Shown piece by piece: positions 33,804-45,833 of a stretch of DNA of 64,000 nucleotides (position 1 is the first letter of the stretch; every line of letters begins with the position of its first letter). Made by a program: the position numbers and the translations under genes. The notes below the pieces were generated by a model, which saw only the letters and a program-made list of their open reading frames with translations, did not search any database and was not told the DNA's origin. Source of the DNA: Myrica gale (Eukaryota; Streptophyta; Magnoliopsida; Fagales; Myricaceae); assembly GCA_963930655.1 (NCBI GenBank), contig OZ005619.1, positions 3,206,501 to 3,270,500 of the forward strand, read 5' to 3'.

Positions 33804-36320
33804 CCAGCTTATTATCAAAATCATCAGTAACATAGGCCAACTAGATGTCTGGTTATGGACCCATATGCCTTAATTTGTTTTCGACCTATAAATAAGAAAG
33901 TTTATTTAGATCACAACTCCACGCTAGCTGTTTGGTTAACGGGAAAAAAATAAGAAGGAAAAGGGGAAGATCTGCAGGAAGAAGAAATAAAAACAAAAAA
34001 AAAATAAGCATTTCTTTGTTCTAATCATTAAGCTCTCCTAATCAAGATTCTTCATTCACAAGCAAATTTAAAATTCCGCAGTCAGTTACACCCACCGATT
34101 CCATAAAACATTTCAATTCCGTTTCATGACTTGGCAATTAAAAGCAAGTAATCTAAGTGTAATCCTTTGTAGTGGATCAAACAAGTTTGTCAGTAAAGAA
34201 GGAAAATTATCACTGCCTGCGCACCTATTGATGATGGAAAAAAAAAACCCATTTGAGTTTTATAAGAAACCCTAAAATTCCACTTGATCTTTTCAATCCT
34301 TATATCGTTCTAGCTAAAGAGTTAATCTTACAGGACCCAAAATATCATGGACCATTGATTTATTAAAGATCTGAAATAATATCTTATTAATTGAACGAAA
34401 AGATTATAAAGACTGCAGGTTCAAATAAGTACGGCAAGACGTTTAATGGGTTAAGGATTCAGTAATAGAGTTTGGTGGTTAGTCTTTTTTTTAATTATAC
34501 AATTGAAGCCTTCATGACCAAAAATGCAGCCCCAATTCTTTATCCTTACCGACAGAGCAGAAACTTGACAAAACTGAAGTGAATCAGTCAAGCATCTACT
34601 AATTGTTTGTTTGGCCAGGCAGGAGAAATAGGTAGCTGCAGGTTTTTTTATTTTAGCATTAATCATGAAAGTTGAATTAGCTAGGGAAACATACTTTGAA
34701 GTCATCTAATGCGTGGGAATATTGGTATGCTGGTAAGGTAGCATATATTGGACAATGACCCACAGCCTAGCAAAGATTTGCCAATGAGTACTTCGGTTAG
34801 ATTTCCCTTCAAATCTTATAAAATAGGGATAAATAGAATAAGTCCTTAAATTTTCAAGGCTTAATTATTGATAGTCTTTTTAGTATTCACTTTTAACTAA
34901 TCCGTCTATGGAGTATATATAAATTTGAATGGATCGGCCCCTTTGGTGTATTTTTTAGATATATAGTCTTATCGTCTACCAAAAGTTAACCCACTAACGA
35001 GGACAAGATCCAATATAAACTATCCGACCTCGAAAATTGACATCTCAACCCCAAACTCAGTCAATCTTTTATTTGTTGATAACTTTTAGTGAATAAAAGA
35101 ACTTATAAGTCTGAAAAATTGACTACTGGAATTGGCTCGTTTAAAATTGTTCCCCAAGAATTGTAGTGGTTATTAAGCTAAATTTAAAATCCATAAAGAC
35201 TTTACTTCTTCTGCAACTCTTCAAACGTGAAGGATTTTAAAATTCAAGGATTAGTTTGATGAATTTAAAATTTATAGATTTGTATGATCTTTGCACATAA
35301 TACAAAGACAAGAACTTTATATTTATCCCTATAAAATATATGCATGAATATATCTGCTTATTTTTTACTCTCTCTCTGTCTGGTTTGGATGGTTTATTAG
35401 GTTAGGTGACTCTCTTGGTGGAACAGAATCAAAGGAGTTGCTTCTTACCATTACCAATCATTAGTTAGGTGGTGTCCTTAGTGAGAGCTCTGCTACATTT
35501 TCCAAGCTCTCCTTCCATGCCTAACCATGTGCTTGCAGTAATAAACAAATCGGATACTCTGAACAATAAGGAACATAAAATATTAGGAAAATTGGAAGCA
35601 CATTACTAGGGTGACTGATGTATGTATTGGCTTTCCATGCAATTGAAGTGGCCGCAGGTTGGAAAACAAATTAGAAGGGGTTGACATTTTTTTTAGGATA
35701 ACTAGGAAAATTCGGGTATCTATTCACGTGTATTAAGTTCCAACAAATTTGACTCAGTATTTGCACGAGTTGAGTTCAACGTCACGGCAAACCTCAGATC
35801 ATGCAGCCCTCCAAGCTGCACATGTTAGGTAAATCCAACTTTACTGTGAGTGTAATCTTAAAGAATTGTTTACACATAAGATGATTTGAACTTAAAATTT
35901 CAGAGAGCACACCCTTAGGCCTCAGGGACCACGCAAATCAACTCTTTAGAGCTAGAAGGGAGTCTATTTTCCTTATCACATCTTGGCTAATTTCTTTTAA
36001 CATAGGGCAAGGAAACTATGTCCCACCCACCCGAACCAGAAGACATTTTACCTTTCAGAAGATGCACCGAATTAGTATGCCTTCTTGGTCATGACTCTGT
36101 TACACGCATTGTTTTTACCTCGTTTCTGCATGAACATCCTTTCACCCGCTGCCTTCCTGCCTGCCTGCCACTCACTCTCTCTCTTCTCCCTTTCACAACC
36201 ACTGATATCTTGTTGGATAAATTATTTCATTTACAAAGAGACTACAATATCATCCTCCACTCCCATGTGCCCAATCGTGACTCCGTAGAGAAATATATAG
36301 ATACCCAGTTCCCTAACCCT
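33791..36320. other. AT-rich intergenic, upstream of the PADRE gene
   Basis: No supported coding exon, RNA gene or element with clear ends. The right end is presumably the promoter of the gene at 36344. Confidence 0.5.
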
Positions 36321-36338
36321 CTCTCTCTCTCTCTCTCT
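36321..36338 (+). promoter_or_regulatory. (CT)n tract in the 5' UTR
   Basis: A run of CT dinucleotides ends 5 bp before the start codon at 36344. CT-rich leaders are common in plant genes. The sequence CTGACAG just before ATG could also be an acceptor of a leader intron. Confidence 0.6.
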
Positions 36339-36343
36339 GACAG

Positions 36344-36841
36344 ATGGGGAATGTGACATCTTGTGCTCCTTCCATAATCTCAAGTGGATCAGTGAAGGTC
36401 TTATTCAGCGATGGCAGATTGGGAGCCTACACGAGGCCAGTAAGAGTGGCAGAATTGATGCTAGAGAACCCGGGACAATTTGTCTGTGAATCCTGCAGCC
36501 TCAAAGTTGGCCATCGTATTCAGGGACTTCTAGCAGATGAAGTGTTAGAGCTGCGACAGTTCTACTTTCTCCTCCCCATGGAACTGCTCTACTCGGTACT
36601 TACACTTGAGGAAATGAGTTCTCTCTCTTATAAGGCTACCAAGGCTTTAAAGCATGCAAGTTTCAACAACTTGGGGAAGATCTTCCCGGTCCTGAGTGAG
36701 TTCTGCATGTTTCATTCTGAAACCAAGACATCAACTACTACTCCAGCTGAGAGTGAGCAGGAACCAGTAAAGAGGTTCTCAAAGCAGAGATCATGGAAGC
36801 CTGCGTTAGAAACCATTGTTGAAACACCGTGTAGACACTGA
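36344..36841 (+). CDS. PADRE (DUF4228) domain protein, single exon, 165 aa
   Basis: The frame is intact. It starts MGNVTSCAP, with a glycine at position 2 that fits N-myristoylation, then carries the PADRE pattern: VKVLFSDGRLGAYTRPVRVA near residues 18-37, AELMLENPGQFVCES, the motif GLLADEVLELRQFYFLLP (about 62-79), and LTLEEMSSLSYKA. The C-terminus is basic and serine-rich. PADRE proteins are small plant proteins, many induced by pathogens or abiotic stress; their biochemical role is not established. Start choice is clear because it is the first ATG after the CT leader and begins the conserved MGN. A possible poly(A) signal AATAAA lies 100 bp downstream. No neighbour suggests a specific role. 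Confidence 0.93.
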   Translation: MGNVTSCAPSIISSGSVKVLFSDGRLGAYTRPVRVAELMLENPGQFVCESCSLKVGHRIQGLLADEVLELRQFYFLLPMELLYSVLTLEEMSSLSYKATKALKHASFNNLGKIFPVLSEFCMFHSETKTSTTTPAESEQEPVKRFSKQRSWKPALETIVETPCRH

Positions 36842-36940
36842 TCAGGTGATAGCTGCATCTTTTTTTCTTTCTTTTTTCCCTTTATCTTTTATTTCCTTCG
36901 CCTCAAGGCGTCCGTGTTGTTCATTGAGATTGTGAGAAAT

Positions 36941-36946
36941 AATAAA
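36941..36946 (+). terminator. Candidate poly(A) signal AATAAA
   Basis: Exact AATAAA 100 bp after the stop codon of the PADRE gene, at a typical plant 3' UTR distance. Not shown to be used. Confidence 0.45.
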
Positions 36947-39900
36947 TCTTGGTTACCTCTAGTGATTCGAGTAGATCATTGTCTCAACCGAAACTGTCAA
37001 ATTATGGTAATCTATTTCACACGATCATCCATTGTAGTCGATCTCTTCTTTTAGTTCCTTCAATCTTCTAAAAATTAACCCAAAAAAGATATCGGATCCT
37101 TCTTTCTATTCCCGAACCCCCAAAAACGAAGAAATTAACTGAGCAGGGGTTAAGTTATAATGTGCCAATTTACCTGAACTGTAAGCTGGTCCTTCTAGAT
37201 TTCCTGCTAATTGAAAACCTGAAAAATTGTGGCTTTTTTTCTGCGGAGTCTCTTTATCTTGAAGAAAGAATATATTAATTAAGATAGTCTTTTTTAATCG
37301 TCAAAGAGATTAATTAGAGGCAATATCAGAGTTTAGTTTTGATAGTAGCTTGCTAGCCAACTTCACCAAATGAACAACCAAGAGATATTGCGTTTCCAGC
37401 ATCGTTAAATAGTTTGATCTGGTGGTTCAAAATTAATTTAATTGGGTATAGTTGATGAAAATGATTCCATATTTAGCTAACAATTTCGAATTGCATGAAC
37501 TTTACGACATTTAATTTTAGAATACATATGTTAATGTATCTATCTCCCTAATTATAATTCGAACAGAAAATTATAGAATATGGTATTCACAAGATTTCTT
37601 CGTACAAGGAGAGAGTGAAATCTGCTTAAAGGTCTGACTTCACCTTCGAGCCAAATTGGAACCAAGTAAATGACGTGGATTGCCTCGGCTTGGCTGACTT
37701 AAGAAAGAGCTATACTTGAACCATTGTAAAGGTGATCATATTCGAAATAAAGAGACCACTTATAGATTAATTGTAATTTTTATAAATAAAAAAAAATTGA
37801 AAGAGTTGCCCGTTGGAAAAAATGAAAGGCAAAGGGAAAAAAGATTACTAAAAAATAACTGCTGTCCGATAGTACTTCATGAAAAATTCATCTAGTTTCA
37901 TAATTAAACTGGTATTTTACTTGTATTTATTTTATATATATGTATCTATATATATTAATGGCAATATGTCCAATTTGAGCAGCTGGGTAACGGGGACCAG
38001 GATCCCCCCGACTTCTGCTTTTGTGTTGTGTTGTTATGTGTTCAGACGACACCATACCTATACGCTAGCTATCTCATTAAAATCTTTATTATCCTCACTT
38101 ATATATAATCTATGAACTATTTTGCTATATATATATATATATAACCCAGGTGGATCAAAAAGGATGATACTATCCGAGTAACATCAGAGCACTTTGTACC
38201 AAGTTAAGAAATATAGCACACTAATTACAAAAATAAAGGAAAAAATATATATTTATCTATTTTACATAATAAACTATTACATTTAAGATATTATTACACT
38301 CGTAAACTATCAAGTTTTAACATATTGTACCCTCCCTCTGTTTATTTTTTCTATCAAATTAAATGGAAATTGATTTTTTTTTCTAAACGAAATGACGATT
38401 ATATCTTTAATTATAACTTATTATTTTGGCTATTTAATTTTTTTAAGAGCATAATGATATTTTATATTAAATAAAAAAATTAATTTAACAGGAAAAACAC
38501 TTGTTAATTTGTAGATGAAAAATATGTTTTCCCTAAAAAATAAATTATTCATTTGACGGTCGACTACCAACTCAATTAACCTCTCAAATTGGATATTGCT
38601 GAATTTCTCCCAAGACCCAATATCCGATGTTACCCTATCTCTTCTACTAAGGTGATGTTTGAGCATGCATCCTCTTTGCATTTTCTCAGTTATAATCTTC
38701 ATATAAAAAGTTGCATCTCTTCTCTTTGACATACGTCCTCTGCAGAATATGTTCTGTTTTTTCAATTGGGATGTGGCAAGAGAGAAATTGCACATAACGA
38801 AATGCTCAAGTCATGCAGCTAGCTTAACCCAAAGGAATCGATTTGACATTATTAGTGCTGGTGACGGGAAAAGGGCATCAGCTTGGCCTCATTTAAAGCT
38901 AGAAACTCGTACAAATCTATAGAGTGCAAAGGGGAATAGCAGAGTATTATTGCTCTCTGGAGGCCTTCTTCCCAGGGCCAGCACCTCGTGCTCCAAATAA
39001 TAATTCGTTTACGTGCCAAATGCGTGATTGCAGACAGATAAATGACTATTCTTTGCTGCAGAAAAAAGGCCTTTCTCCTCTCTCTTTTGGTACTGCATCA
39101 GAATGATTGCTGACCCAGAAAAATGCTGTCAGCAAAATATTCTATATTTAGAAATAATTGCACGTAAGGGCAAACCACAGTACTACCGAGGATGGTGATT
39201 TTTAAGTTGTTGGATAATTTTTTTCGTCCTCATGTAAATAATTTTTGTGGTATGCAAGATAACAACAAAGAGAGGAAACAGAGAAGCACCCCAGGTGCAG
39301 AGAGGAGAACTGAGAAGCACCAGCTGCTGTTCCGTGTCAAAATGATGGAGTTGTCTCTCGGGCTCATGAGAAGGATATGAAAGCAGCCCAATCTGGAGAA
39401 GAGAAGCTGAAGTATCATCCTATAGGACGAACTATTTGCAGAATCAATGGCTATGTATGGTAACAGTATTGAGTCCTGGTTAAGTCTCACATCTTCCTTT
39501 TGAATCTAAAATCTTCTATCCATGTTTGGATGGATTGAATCTTACTTTTAATTCTTTAAACCCATTAACGGAATAGAAGACTAACGGCGATCAAGGAAAA
39601 AAAACCAATAAGAGAAAATAAGAGAAAATTAACATTGTTTTTCACCCCTCTTTCCCGTCTCTTTCTCTATCTCTCTCACATGTGCAACTGTTACCTACAT
39701 GCTACCCAGATCTCGAGGGCCCTTCTTCGAATCACCTAAATTCCTCCTCCTACACGATGCATTTGCTTCGTTGTGGAATTACGATTTGTTCTCCATTGAT
39801 CCTTGGGTCCCTTGTTATTGTGCTCCTTTCACCCATCTCTGTCTCTAACTAGGGATATATAGAAGAGAAATCGAAGACAAAGCTCGATTCTAAGTTTTTA

Positions 39901-40015
39901 AGCGAAATGTAAGTGTCTCTGTGGCAAAGAGGGACGAAATCAGCCACGCATCTAAGGATCAAATGAGCTATGAATACGTTGATAATGGTGGGAGAGGCAG
40001 TTGAAGGGAAGATGG

Positions 40016-40017
<2 letters not shown>
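36947..40017. other. AT-rich intergenic, no gene seen
   Basis: No coding exon supported on either strand. About 38220-38560 has the 'TTACACTCGTAAACTATC..TGTACCCTCC' phrases seen in the 43636 foldback family, so it may be a degraded relative. A short TA run lies near 38132-38145. Confidence 0.5.

Positions 40018-40074
<57 letters not shown>
40018..40074. repeat. (AAT)19 microsatellite
   Basis: Perfect AAT triplets. It makes poly-Asn or poly-Leu open frames on the two strands, which are not genes. Confidence 0.97.
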
Positions 40075-40075
<1 letters not shown>

Positions 40076-40214
40076 GAACTGTAATTGCAAATTTACAAAC
40101 GTATACTAAAATAGTGTTTTCCATTGTAAAATCGTGTATACTATTTAAAAAGTTAATTTGGTATCTAAACAAAGCGTATTTACGGATGGCTGAGGCGAGT
40201 AATAGAGTAACAGG

Positions 40215-40565
40215 AAAGTATGTTTTTAAAAAAACTTATTTATATTTATTGCTCGGGCACGTTAGGGAGCAAGAGAGAGACATGTATTAAAATAAAATTT
40301 ATTTGTCTATTATATTTGGCTCGGGCACGTTAGGGAGTACATAGAAGGCATGTTTTAAAGTTAATTTGTTTACACATTTCGTTGGGGCACATTAAAGAGT
40401 ATCAAGGAAGCTTTTTTTCTTTTTAAAAGAAAAAAAAACTTATTTACATATTTCGCTCAAAGCATGTTAGAGGGCAAGAGGAATGCATGTTTTAAAATAA
40501 AACTCATTTGCCTATTATATTTTGCTGGAGCACGTTAGGTAGTATCAATGAAGCATGTTTTAAAA
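40215..40565. repeat. Degenerate tandem repeat, about 5 units of 60-80 bp
   Basis: The phrases GCTCGGGCACGTTAGGGAG and GCATGTTTTAAAATAAAA alternate with TTTGCCTATTATATTT in five diverged copies (near 40235, 40318, 40385, 40452, 40525). No coding content. Confidence 0.75.
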
Positions 40566-41728
40566 AATATTCAAAAATAATAATAACAATATTGCGCGAG
40601 CGAGCACTCGCACACAAAATAAAATCGGGGCCTAACGGACGTTAGTGGAATTTGATAGCCAACATTAACTTTGTTTCACATTAGGACTCAGAGGTCAAAC
40701 TCGAACTATATTGGGGATGTTTGAGCCCCAAATCATTGGGGCCAAATATTTGAAATTAATATTAAAAATTCATCACATATTTTTTATTATAATATTTACT
40801 AAAAAAATTTCTATCTCTTCAATTTTTAATCGACTCCCATAAAATGTCTTTACTTTATAATATTTCACAAATTTCAATACCCAAAATTTTCACACTCAAA
40901 CATCTCCATTGAAACTTATATTTGAACAGTAAAATAAAACTAAATCACAAATCGAAACTGAAACTGAAACGCAAATCCAGCCCCATTTACAAACATTGTA
41001 AATGAGTTTTGACCGAAGCCATACAAAGATAATATTTGTTTTAATCAACAAACTAAACACATTCCAAAATTTTAACATTTACGCAGACAATCTAAATCTT
41101 TCACAAATCCTAACGAATATTCTCCGACATATCGATAATAAAACATCCCAGAAGTTGTCTGACAATCTTTCTTTTATATGGCTCCCGATCCCACGGTCGA
41201 GATCACACATAATAAACAAGTCGAGTCCTTTGTACTCATGCTGCTCCTCAGATGGGTGGCTATTAATTAAAGTAGGAAAAATTGCACCTCTAGGATTCTC
41301 ACTAGGGAAGATGCTTTGGGGCCTGGGGCTATAGCCAATTGCCTTGACAGTGTTGCTTAACTTAGCTTAGCTCTTCAGTGGCAATTAGCTGCAACTAATA
41401 AAAAACAATTTCCATAAACCTGTACTTAAATTTTTGCCCTTTTTGAAGAGTCTACAGATGACCCTACAAGGAAACCAATCGCTTGACATTGTCCATATGT
41501 TGAAAGGATAACATGACACCAAATATTCTTCCTAGCCAAATAGAAGGATTAAAGGAGATAAAAGCAAACAAAAAAAAGAGGCAAAGTACCCAAAGCCAAA
41601 ACCATGCTTTTTATTTTGACAAATAAAACCAGCGGCTCTAGACAAACTAAGAGAATATCAAATGGTGAATAATCAATCAAGAACGTCATGTCGTCATCCA
41701 TAAAGAAAATGGAAAACGGAAGGAAATT
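40566..41728. other. Intergenic / 3' flank of the At3g17950-like gene
   Basis: No exon recognised. On minus, AATAAA (41615-41610) lies about 115 bp after the stop codon of the gene at 41729 and is a plausible poly(A) signal. Confidence 0.5.
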
Positions 41729-42430
41729 CTATCCCACACCACCACTGCAGATCCCAGTGAGTGAAACCGGGAATCTACAGAGCGCCCCAGCCGTTGACGC
41801 CCCCTCATTGACATCAGTGACCGGTGGAAGCACCCTCCCATCGGCGAACAACAGCCGTCCGTTCCCGCTCCTCTGCTGCTGCTGCTGCACCACCATGCCT
41901 TCAAGTTCCGCCGCTGCACCCAAAAAAGCGCCGTCCCCGAACCGCCTCTCCACCTCGAGAAACTCGCCGAGCGAGGCCGGCCTCGCCTCGTCGTCCCTGC
42001 ACAGCTGCCACCACCTCCGTCTCCTTTCCGCCACCATCGGATGCGGCGGAGCGCTGTTCTTGTTCTTCCTGGACTTTTTGGTCCTCCGGCGTGTCGATCC
42101 GGACACGGACGACACCGACGGGTGGGGTTCCCGGTGTTGAGACGGCGCTCTGAAGGTAATGGAGGGGAAGCTCACGCCCATCAAAGTTCCCAGAGTTGTG
42201 CTTCTATCATGGAAAAAAGACCCTGTAGACTGCAGTATTTTCCCGAGAGTAAATAAAATAACAAAACAAAAAACAAAAAATGGCAATCTGAGATAGAAGA
42301 AAGAAGCAATTTTTAAAGGATTTGAAAACTTTTGGAAAATGGGTACCTCGGTGTCAAGATCGGAGGACGAAACGGAGGAGGTGGTGGGAGAGGAGGGTGG
42401 AGGAAGCATGTCATCTGCTGGATCGAACAT
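41729..42430 (-). CDS. At3g17950-like protein, 2 exons, 194 aa
   Basis: Exons on minus: 42430-42347 (28 codons, MFDPADDMLPPPSSPTTSS to DLDTE) and 42229-41729 (STGSFFHDRSTTLGTLMGV onward). The GT/AG intron is 117 bp. The protein has a conserved HDRSTTLGTLMGVSFPSITF block, a basic stretch RRRTKKSRKNKN, ERRRRWWQLCRDD, SLGEFLEVERRFGDG, LLFADGRVLPP, and a conserved end ALCRFPVSLTGICSGG. I recognise this as the family annotated 'uncharacterized protein At3g17950'; no biochemical function is known to me. The intron is a multiple of three and open, so an unspliced reading gives 233 aa with a hydrophobic helix (LRLPFFVFCFVILFTLG). The exon choice follows the conserved family sequence. GC content is well above the surroundings. 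Confidence 0.87.
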   Translation of the reverse strand: MFDPADDMLPPPSSPTTSSVSSSDLDTEVPIFQKFSNPLKIASFFYLRLPFFVFCFVILFTLGKILQSTGSFFHDRSTTLGTLMGVSFPSITFRAPSQHREPHPSVSSVSGSTRRRTKKSRKNKNSAPPHPMVAERRRRWWQLCRDDEARPASLGEFLEVERRFGDGAFLGAAAELEGMVVQQQQQRSGNGRLLFADGRVLPPVTDVNEGASTAGALCRFPVSLTGICSGGVG

Positions 42431-42911
42431 CTCTAAATTTTTCTCAGCGTGTCTTTCTCTCTGTCTGATGACTCCTATTTAGGACAAAGCAGAAATAGAG
42501 GGATGTCAGAAGCTAATAAGGTGCAGTGGGGGAGTATTCTACTTCAAGTACTCACAAAGGGGAGTCGTAAAGGCCATATAGGCGGGTTTTATTTTGGTAA
42601 GAAGATTGTGTTTGAAATGATTAATGCGATTGTCCCCGTATTTGCCTTTAGGTTTTGAAATAACTTTTTGCATTCGTCCTGGGATCTGTTTTTTTTTTTT
42701 CTAAACAATCCTGGGATCTGTTTACTTTCACGTAAAACTGTCAAACTCCCCCAGCAAGGGGGTAGCTCAGTTAGTACAACTATATGCATTATGAGATTGG
42801 TTGGTGGTCAGACTGTGCTGTGATGATAGATTCGCTCAAAGAATAATAAACGATAACTATTATTTAAACCGAACATTTTAAATTGAGTTACAAGTGATTT
42901 TATTATTTTAT
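42431..42911. other. Upstream region of the At3g17950-like gene
   Basis: Presumed promoter and 5' UTR on minus (CT/AG-rich near 42440-42465). No other gene was recognised. Confidence 0.45.
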
Positions 42912-43330
42912 AAAGGGAAATTTGTTTTTTAATCCTTAGGTTTTAACCTCTTTTCATTTTTAGTCATGAATCTTAGAGGGTCAAAATTTTAGTTCTTGAA
43001 CTTTCATCTTTATAAAATTTAGTCATTCCGTTAGTCTGCCGTCAGTTTGCCGTCAAATTTGTACCGGTCGACCGGTATATGAAGTGGTCGACCGCTACAT
43101 GAAGCGGACGACCGTTACATGTATCGGTCGACCGTTCACTTTCAAAACATATATCCGGTCGATCACTTCAAAATTGGCGGTCGATCGGTACAAAAATTGA
43201 CGGCAGACTGACGGAAGGATTAAATTTTACAAAGATGAAAGTTTAAGGACTAAAATTTTGAAGATTAAAAGTTAAGAATTAAAATTTAAAATAGCCCAAA
43301 ACCTAAAGACTAAAAAGCAAATTTCCCTTT
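42912..43330. mobile_element. Foldback element with GGTCGACC palindrome core
   Basis: Inverted ends AAAGGGAAATTTG and CAAATTTCCCTTT bound 419 bp. The arms hold mirrored phrases (TTTTTAATCCTTAGGTTTT, AATCCTTCCGTCAGTCTGCCGTC). The centre has a cluster of GGTCGACCG/CGGTCGATC palindromes alternating with TACATGAAG. No coding capacity. Same family as 31008-31325. Confidence 0.82.
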
Positions 43331-43635
43331 TATATATCTAACAATGAGATCTACATACGTGTATATACATATGCAAGGTCGAAATCAGAGGGCACGACCT
43401 TTCGAAACCCCCCAAAATTAGAGAAATTTAAAATTTCTCTATTTATTTTCTTTTTACTTTTTTACATTGGCCCTTTAAAAAAATTTAATATTGAATTTGA
43501 TCTCGTAAAGTCAAATGCTGGCTTGGCCCTGCAGATATGTGTGTGAACTGTTCATATATAGTTTATTTCAGCTCAAAGAGAAAAAAAAATACATGCATTC
43601 GTGTATGATGTTGACTTATTTTTTCAAAACAAAAT

Positions 43636-44040
43636 TTCGGGATAAATGCAATTTTTCACCGCAATGGGTCTATGACATATTACACAATAAACTATTAGTT
43701 TTGATATATTGCACCCTCCAACAGTCATTGTTAGACAATTTACACTCTAAACTACCTATTTTTATACATTACATCTTTCAACTACTAATATTAAACACTT
43801 TGCACCCTTCATTCAACAATAATACCATCGAAAAATTAATGAATTTACAACAATATCTTCAATATATGTAAAGTGAGTTAAAGACATTATTGTCATTTTA
43901 CTCTAAAAATTAGACAAATAGTGCAAAATATCTAAAATTAATAGTTAGAGGATGTAATGTATCAAAATTAGTAGTTTAAAGTGCAAAGTGTAGACCCTAT
44001 GATAATTCGTGAGTAAAAAATTGTATTTTCCTCCGTAATT
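43636..44040. mobile_element. Foldback element (AAATGCAATTTTT ends)
   Basis: The left arm (GATAAATGCAATTTTTCACC, TTTGATATATTGCACCCTCC, ACACTTTGCACCC) is mirrored by the right arm (TAAAGTGCAAAGTGTA, GAGTAAAAAATTGTATTTTCC). Non-coding. Arms are diverged and ends approximate. Confidence 0.65.
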
Positions 44041-44645
44041 TTATTTCCCTTCTGTTTTTCCTTCCCTTATCAAGACACATCAGATTATCGTAATTCCTAT
44101 CATCTTTTTCCATAAGCAGGGGCAACTGCCGACAGCTCTTGGTGGAAGGGTCATAGGTAGTGTTCTCTTTAATTACCTGATCAAAGCTCGTAAGTCTTTC
44201 GATTGGTCGTAATAATTGAGAGCTAATGTTGCTTTAGGCCCCTCTGTTTGACACCCCTCTCTCACTCTTGCAGCGTCCGTACTACTCGCGTTTCCCCCCA
44301 AGGATACCGAGCTAGGCCCCTCTGGTTGACTCCAGCATTTTTCTTTTTTCTTTTTTCCTATTGATTTGGACATTTGGTGTTACAGAGATATTTGCAAACT
44401 TTAAAATTTTAAATATTTAAATAATATTATAAAAAAGTGAGGATATTAGAATTTTATTATGTTTTGTGAGAAAATAGAATAAAAAGTAAAATTTATAGAA
44501 GTGAGTGAAAAAGTAAAAAAATAATAATTTAAGTGAATTTTTTAAGTTTCTTGTGATAGAAATAGATAATTAAAGAGGAGAGAGGATTTTGAAGTTTATT
44601 ATTTTTTTAAAAAAAAAATCAGAATTAAAATAAAAAGAGAAATAA

Positions 44646-45819
44646 CCCTCTCTCTACCCTCTTTCTCTCTGGTTTTTCGTTCAAGCCGCCGGTCCGGAGG
44701 AGAGGGGGCACTCCGGCTCTCTCCTCTCCCTCCTACCTTTTCTTTTCTCTTTTCCCCTCTTCCTTTTTCTTCTTTCTGGTTCGGCTGGTTGCTGTTGGTT
44801 GGGTCTTAGTTTTTTTCTTTTTGCTTCTGTGCAGGTGGTTGCCGGTCGGTGCCCACACGCGCCCCACCGTTGGTCTCCTTCGGTCGAGATCTTCGCTGTC
44901 GTCCCTTTCCGCTCCCCAGACGACGGAGCGTGATGCCTCACGCGCGCGTGGATCTCACGCGTCGTACACTTTCAGGGCGCGTCCGGCTTCCGCCGCCTGC
45001 CTCCCTTCCCATATCTAGCCTCTGTGGCTCCTGCTCTATATTTCCTGTCGTGGATCTGCCACGACCACCCACACGCGTCGCCGCTGCCGACCTGGTCGAC
45101 CATTTCTGCCCCGTTTCTTCCCACACGCGCCCCACCGTTGGTCTCCTTCGGTCGAGATCTTCGTTGTCGTCCCTTTCCACTCCCCAGACGACGGAGCGTG
45201 ATGCTTCACGCGCCGTACACTTTCAGGGCGAGTCCGGCTTCCGCCGCTTGCCTCCCTTCCCATATCTAGCCTCTGTGGCTCCTGCTCTATCTTTCCTGCC
45301 GTGGATCTGCCACGATCACCCACACGCGTCGCCGCCGTTGTCGCTGCCGACCTAGCCAGAACCTTCCCAGTCTTCCCCGGGACTTATGTTATGCTTTCAC
45401 CCGTTTGGGTCAGCCCCTATGTTTAGGGCTTGTTTTATGTTCGGTGTTCGCCCGTTTGGGCTAGCCTCTCTGTTTCAGGCTTGCTTACGTTGAATTATGT
45501 GTTTTTATTATGTCTGTAATTACAACTGGGATTGCAAGTTTAGCGCTCGCCTGGAGTCGGCTCGCCAACTACGTTGGCGGTCCTTCAGCGACAGTTCTTT
45601 CACGGATTTTCCGTGTTTCCCAGGACCCTCAGGTCCTCTCGCTTAGGGTTTTGTGTCTGCCACCTCTGAGGACCTTGTGTCCTCTTTAATAATCACTTCA
45701 CTATTGGCCCCTTCATTTTTGCTTGTAACGCCCATTTTGGATTATTCTCTTTGTTTTCTTAGCTTGTAAATTTTGTTTGTGTGTTTTTTTTTCATATATA
45801 AAATTAGTTGTTTAACAAA
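44646..45819 (+). mobile_element. Non-coding LINE-like retroposon with 14-bp TSDs
   Basis: Starts with a pyrimidine-rich leader (CCCTCTCTCTACCCTCTTTC) and ends ATATATAAAATTAGTTGTTTAAC plus an A tail. The flanks are identical 14-mers AAAAAGAGAAATAA (44632-44645 and 45820-45833; placement in the A tail is ambiguous by a few bases). It is GC-rich in the first half and has no RT or other enzyme. The 3' end resembles plant LINE tails, so it may be an internally deleted LINE that keeps both UTRs. Confidence 0.8.
44845..45340. repeat. Internal tandem duplication, period about 270 bp
   Basis: The stretch from CACACGCGCCCCACCGTTGG through TCCGGCTTCCGCCGC and GTGGATCTGCCACGA occurs twice inside the retroposon, starting near 44851 and 45121. 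The overlapping open frames on several reading frames are by-products of this duplication. Confidence 0.85.
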
Positions 45820-45833
45820 AAAAAGAGAAATAA

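Noticed and set aside
39849-40290. Poly-Asn and poly-Leu proteins
   Set aside because: Pure by-products of the (AAT)19 microsatellite.
42755-42830. tRNA-like phrase GGGGGTAGCTCAGTTAGT
   Set aside because: Resembles a tRNA D arm, but no matching anticodon, T arm or acceptor stem follows.
44681-45355. Several 80-168 aa Arg/Ser/Pro-rich frames
   Set aside because: They lie in the GC-rich tandemly duplicated part of a non-coding retroposon and repeat the same peptide in shifted frames.
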